64,000 nucleotides of DNA from Sindora glabra (lineage: Eukaryota; Streptophyta; Magnoliopsida; Fabales; Fabaceae), in assembly GCA_020226215.1 (NCBI GenBank), contig CM035235.1, positions 70,395,283-70,459,282 on the forward strand, written 5' to 3'. The notes below the pieces were generated by a model. That model ran no database searches. It was not told the DNA's origin and saw only the letters and a program-made list of their open reading frames with translations. Each line of letters opens with the position of its first letter. The first letter of the stretch is position 1. Below, piece by piece: positions 61,843 to 64,000 of this stretch. A program made the position numbers and the translations under genes.

Positions 61843-63359
61843 TTCAATTTTTAGTTTCCAGTTTTGTTATACCAAACATGACCCGTGGCGATCACCTTCG
61901 CCACCAATATTGGCTATCATAAGAAATTAAATATTTAATATTCTTCGTATGCTTGTTGTACAAATTGAGGGTCAATTTGGTTAGGGCAGGTGTCCCCACT
62001 CCCCCCTAAACAATTCCATGCTCCTCAAAATACTGCCACGGAATTAATTAGGTCAATTTTATGTAACTCTAAAAATTTTAAAATTTAACTAATATAATAA
62101 TTTAAAAAAATTTAGATTAAAATATTTAGCTATATTTATAAAAAAAAAACTATTGCAATTGATTAAAGTTTGATTATAAATTATTAAAATAACAAAAAAT
62201 AATTTATATATGTGTTTAATATTAAATTTAATGAGTTTGATGAAAGATAAAAAATTATTTTTAATTATAAAATATAAAAATATGATTTTTATAATTTCTG
62301 TAATATAATATTTTTTATAAAAAATATCTTCAAAAAATAAACCGACAATGAGGTACACCGAAATTAGGACCACTCAATTAATACCAGAGTTTCCAAACAG
62401 AAACTGTCGAGTTGGGGTGCAGCACGAGAAGCAAACATTAACTCGTCCGGATACGTTTTACCAAAGGAAAAAGGAAAGAAAAAAAAAAAATTAACTCGTC
62501 CGGTTACAATTTCATCTCTTCAAACAGAACATTTGCCATATGTACCGCTCAGTTATTTTTACCGATTTTAACTTTTAGCATGTGATTGTGAATCGCACAT
62601 TCTCAACATTTTTTTTATTCATTCAGTACTTGTAACAGTTAGAATTTAATTTGTAAAATTAATTAATTAATTAACTTTTAGCATGTGATTGTCTAACTCG
62701 TCCGGTTAAATTTTTTATATTTAAAATCCCTACTTTATTTGATGGGCTTCATAAAAATAAAAGAAGATAAATACAAACGGTTAGAATTTAAATTTATATA
62801 ACAAAATAAATCTAAATTTAAATAAAATATGATAATTATTAAATATTTATCACATTTTATAGGATTGATTTTTTTTATAAAATCTTTTAGGCATCATTGC
62901 CCTTCGTTTCGGAAGATTCTAACCTCAATTTCATATGGGAAACTTGAATTCTTCGGTATCAAAAGAAATATTTAGAATAATTTTGCAACTTCAACTTCTT
63001 AAAGCAATGACAATCTTTGGAAAGAGTCTTCTTTGAAAATACTTGAATATTAAACGTCAATTTGTTAACAAGATTAATCAAATGTTATACTTTATTCAAG
63101 TTAAATAATTTACGTCCAACAAAATATACTGCTCCAATCTTCAAGTAATGAATAGTTTTTACTTATTGTTGGATTATAGGCTTAACATTGTTTAACTTTT
63201 CTTAATATTTTGATAGGCCTTTAACAATATATTTGCCTTCTTGGTTGTTAAACTTTTCTTTTGTATAGTTCTTTGAAGATTCTTTCATGTCATTTTCTTG
63301 TTTAATATTATCATCTTGTTTAGTAATGTTAATAAGTTCTTTAAGAATATTTTGGATTG
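61843..63359. other. AT-rich spacer with shuffled short repeats
   Basis: No gene. At 62438-62710 two phrases recur in changed order: TTAACTTTTAGCATGTGATT (62568 and 62671) and AACTCGTCCGG (62440, 62493 and 62695). Confidence 0.5.
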
Positions 63360-64000
63360 TCATATGCTAGAACATATTACATCAAGTTTGACCCATATTG
63401 ATTTTGAGAGATCTTTTATTGCAGTATTGGCATTTTTATGATATGAATTTTTCTCTCCTTCATTGATGGTACTTCTTAATTCATTTGCACTTGCATGATT
63501 ATTGTTAAAGTTGGAAGTTTTAAATTCAACAAACACTTGATTTTTGCAAGATTGATCACTATGTATCCTTTTAGTTGCATAAACTGCTTGATAAGCTTGG
63601 AATCTTTCTTTAATTCTACAATAGATTCCATTAGTTGAATGTTTATTCTTAATCTTTTGAGTTGCATGATTTCTCAATGTATTATCTAGTAAGGTTGCTT
63701 GACGAAAATAGCCCTTTGTAGTTGATTGAATATGTCTATTCAAAATTGATAAATATGGATAATAATGGTCATTCATGATTAATTGAATCGAATAATGATA
63801 CTAAGTTGACTCAAATAAAATCACATCATAATACTTTGAGAAATATTTTCTTCCTAACATCTTCTTCATTTTGCAATCATGATTTAATCTTATTTTTGCC
63901 CTAATGAGCTCCATAAGCTTGTAGATGATTCCATTATATAAATGCTCATCCTCTTAAATTGTTAGCTATTATTTTTATATTCTTCTTTTCTGAAACATTC
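63360..64000 (-). other. Possible decayed coding or transposon segment at window edge
   Basis: The minus strand has a 138-codon open frame (63360-63776) with somewhat more balanced composition than nearby DNA, continuing right with similar texture to the window end. I recognise no domain. It could be an old retroelement fragment or chance. It is not offered as a gene. Confidence 0.2.

Noticed and set aside
63360..63776. A 138-codon minus-strand frame as a real gene
   Set aside because: No recognisable domain; the region could be decayed transposon or chance, so it is only noted with low confidence.
1..64000. CRISPR array, prokaryotic operon or novel defence-like system
   Set aside because: All repeats are eukaryotic transposon or simple-sequence types, and all genes are typical plant nuclear genes with spliceosomal introns or known intronless families.

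Overview
This is a stretch of nuclear DNA from a flowering plant, most likely a eudicot. Evidence: very AT-rich intergenic DNA, GT-AG introns, and plant-specific families (PLS-class PPR protein, FAR1-related proteins, zinc-less plant MutM/FPG, DAYSLEEPER-like hAT-derived protein). I cannot name the species. Nine protein-coding genes lie between about 1.3 and 48.9 kb; 49-64 kb is a gene-poor block of small transposon remnants and simple-sequence tracts. Exon boundaries were placed by hand from splice sites, reading phase and family similarity; summed exon lengths are in frame for every gene.

Layout: (1) 1524-4150 (+) CUE-domain/coiled-coil protein, 5 exons. (2) 7659-12620 (-) PX-domain Rab effector of the EREX type, 10 exons. 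(3) 19578-21611 (+) domesticated hAT transposase with BED finger. (4) 23731-25908 (+) DYW-class PPR protein cut short by an in-frame TAA. (5) 26829-27788 (-) HUS1 checkpoint clamp subunit. (6) 29152-31173 (-) and (7) 34265-37272 (-) tandem FAR1-RELATED SEQUENCE genes; the second has a short upstream coding exon. (8) 38672-43166 (+) predicted plastid alpha/beta hydrolase, 11 exons. (9) 44089-48836 (-) formamidopyrimidine-DNA glycosylase (FPG/MutM), 10 exons.

From memory, the order HUS1 - FRS - alpha/beta hydrolase - FPG matches Arabidopsis At1g52530-At1g52500, the CUE gene and FRS pair resemble the duplicated segment around At1g80010-At1g80040, and EREX next to this PPR resembles At3g15920-At3g15930. 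The window would then hold an ancestral gene order that is split in Arabidopsis. The genes do not form one pathway. HUS1 and FPG both serve genome maintenance and both carry E2F-type TTTCCCGC sites just upstream. Three genes (one hAT-derived, two MULE-derived) are domesticated transposases.

Non-genic DNA: a minus-strand SINE with target-site duplications in a hydrolase intron; a 164-bp Mutator-like hairpin element with a perfect 9-bp duplication; five probable hAT-type miniature elements with TAGGG-like ends; foldback MITE families with several copies; a 248-bp tandem duplication; and long degenerate trinucleotide tracts. I found no CRISPR array, rRNA or convincing tRNA, and no wholly new multi-gene system.
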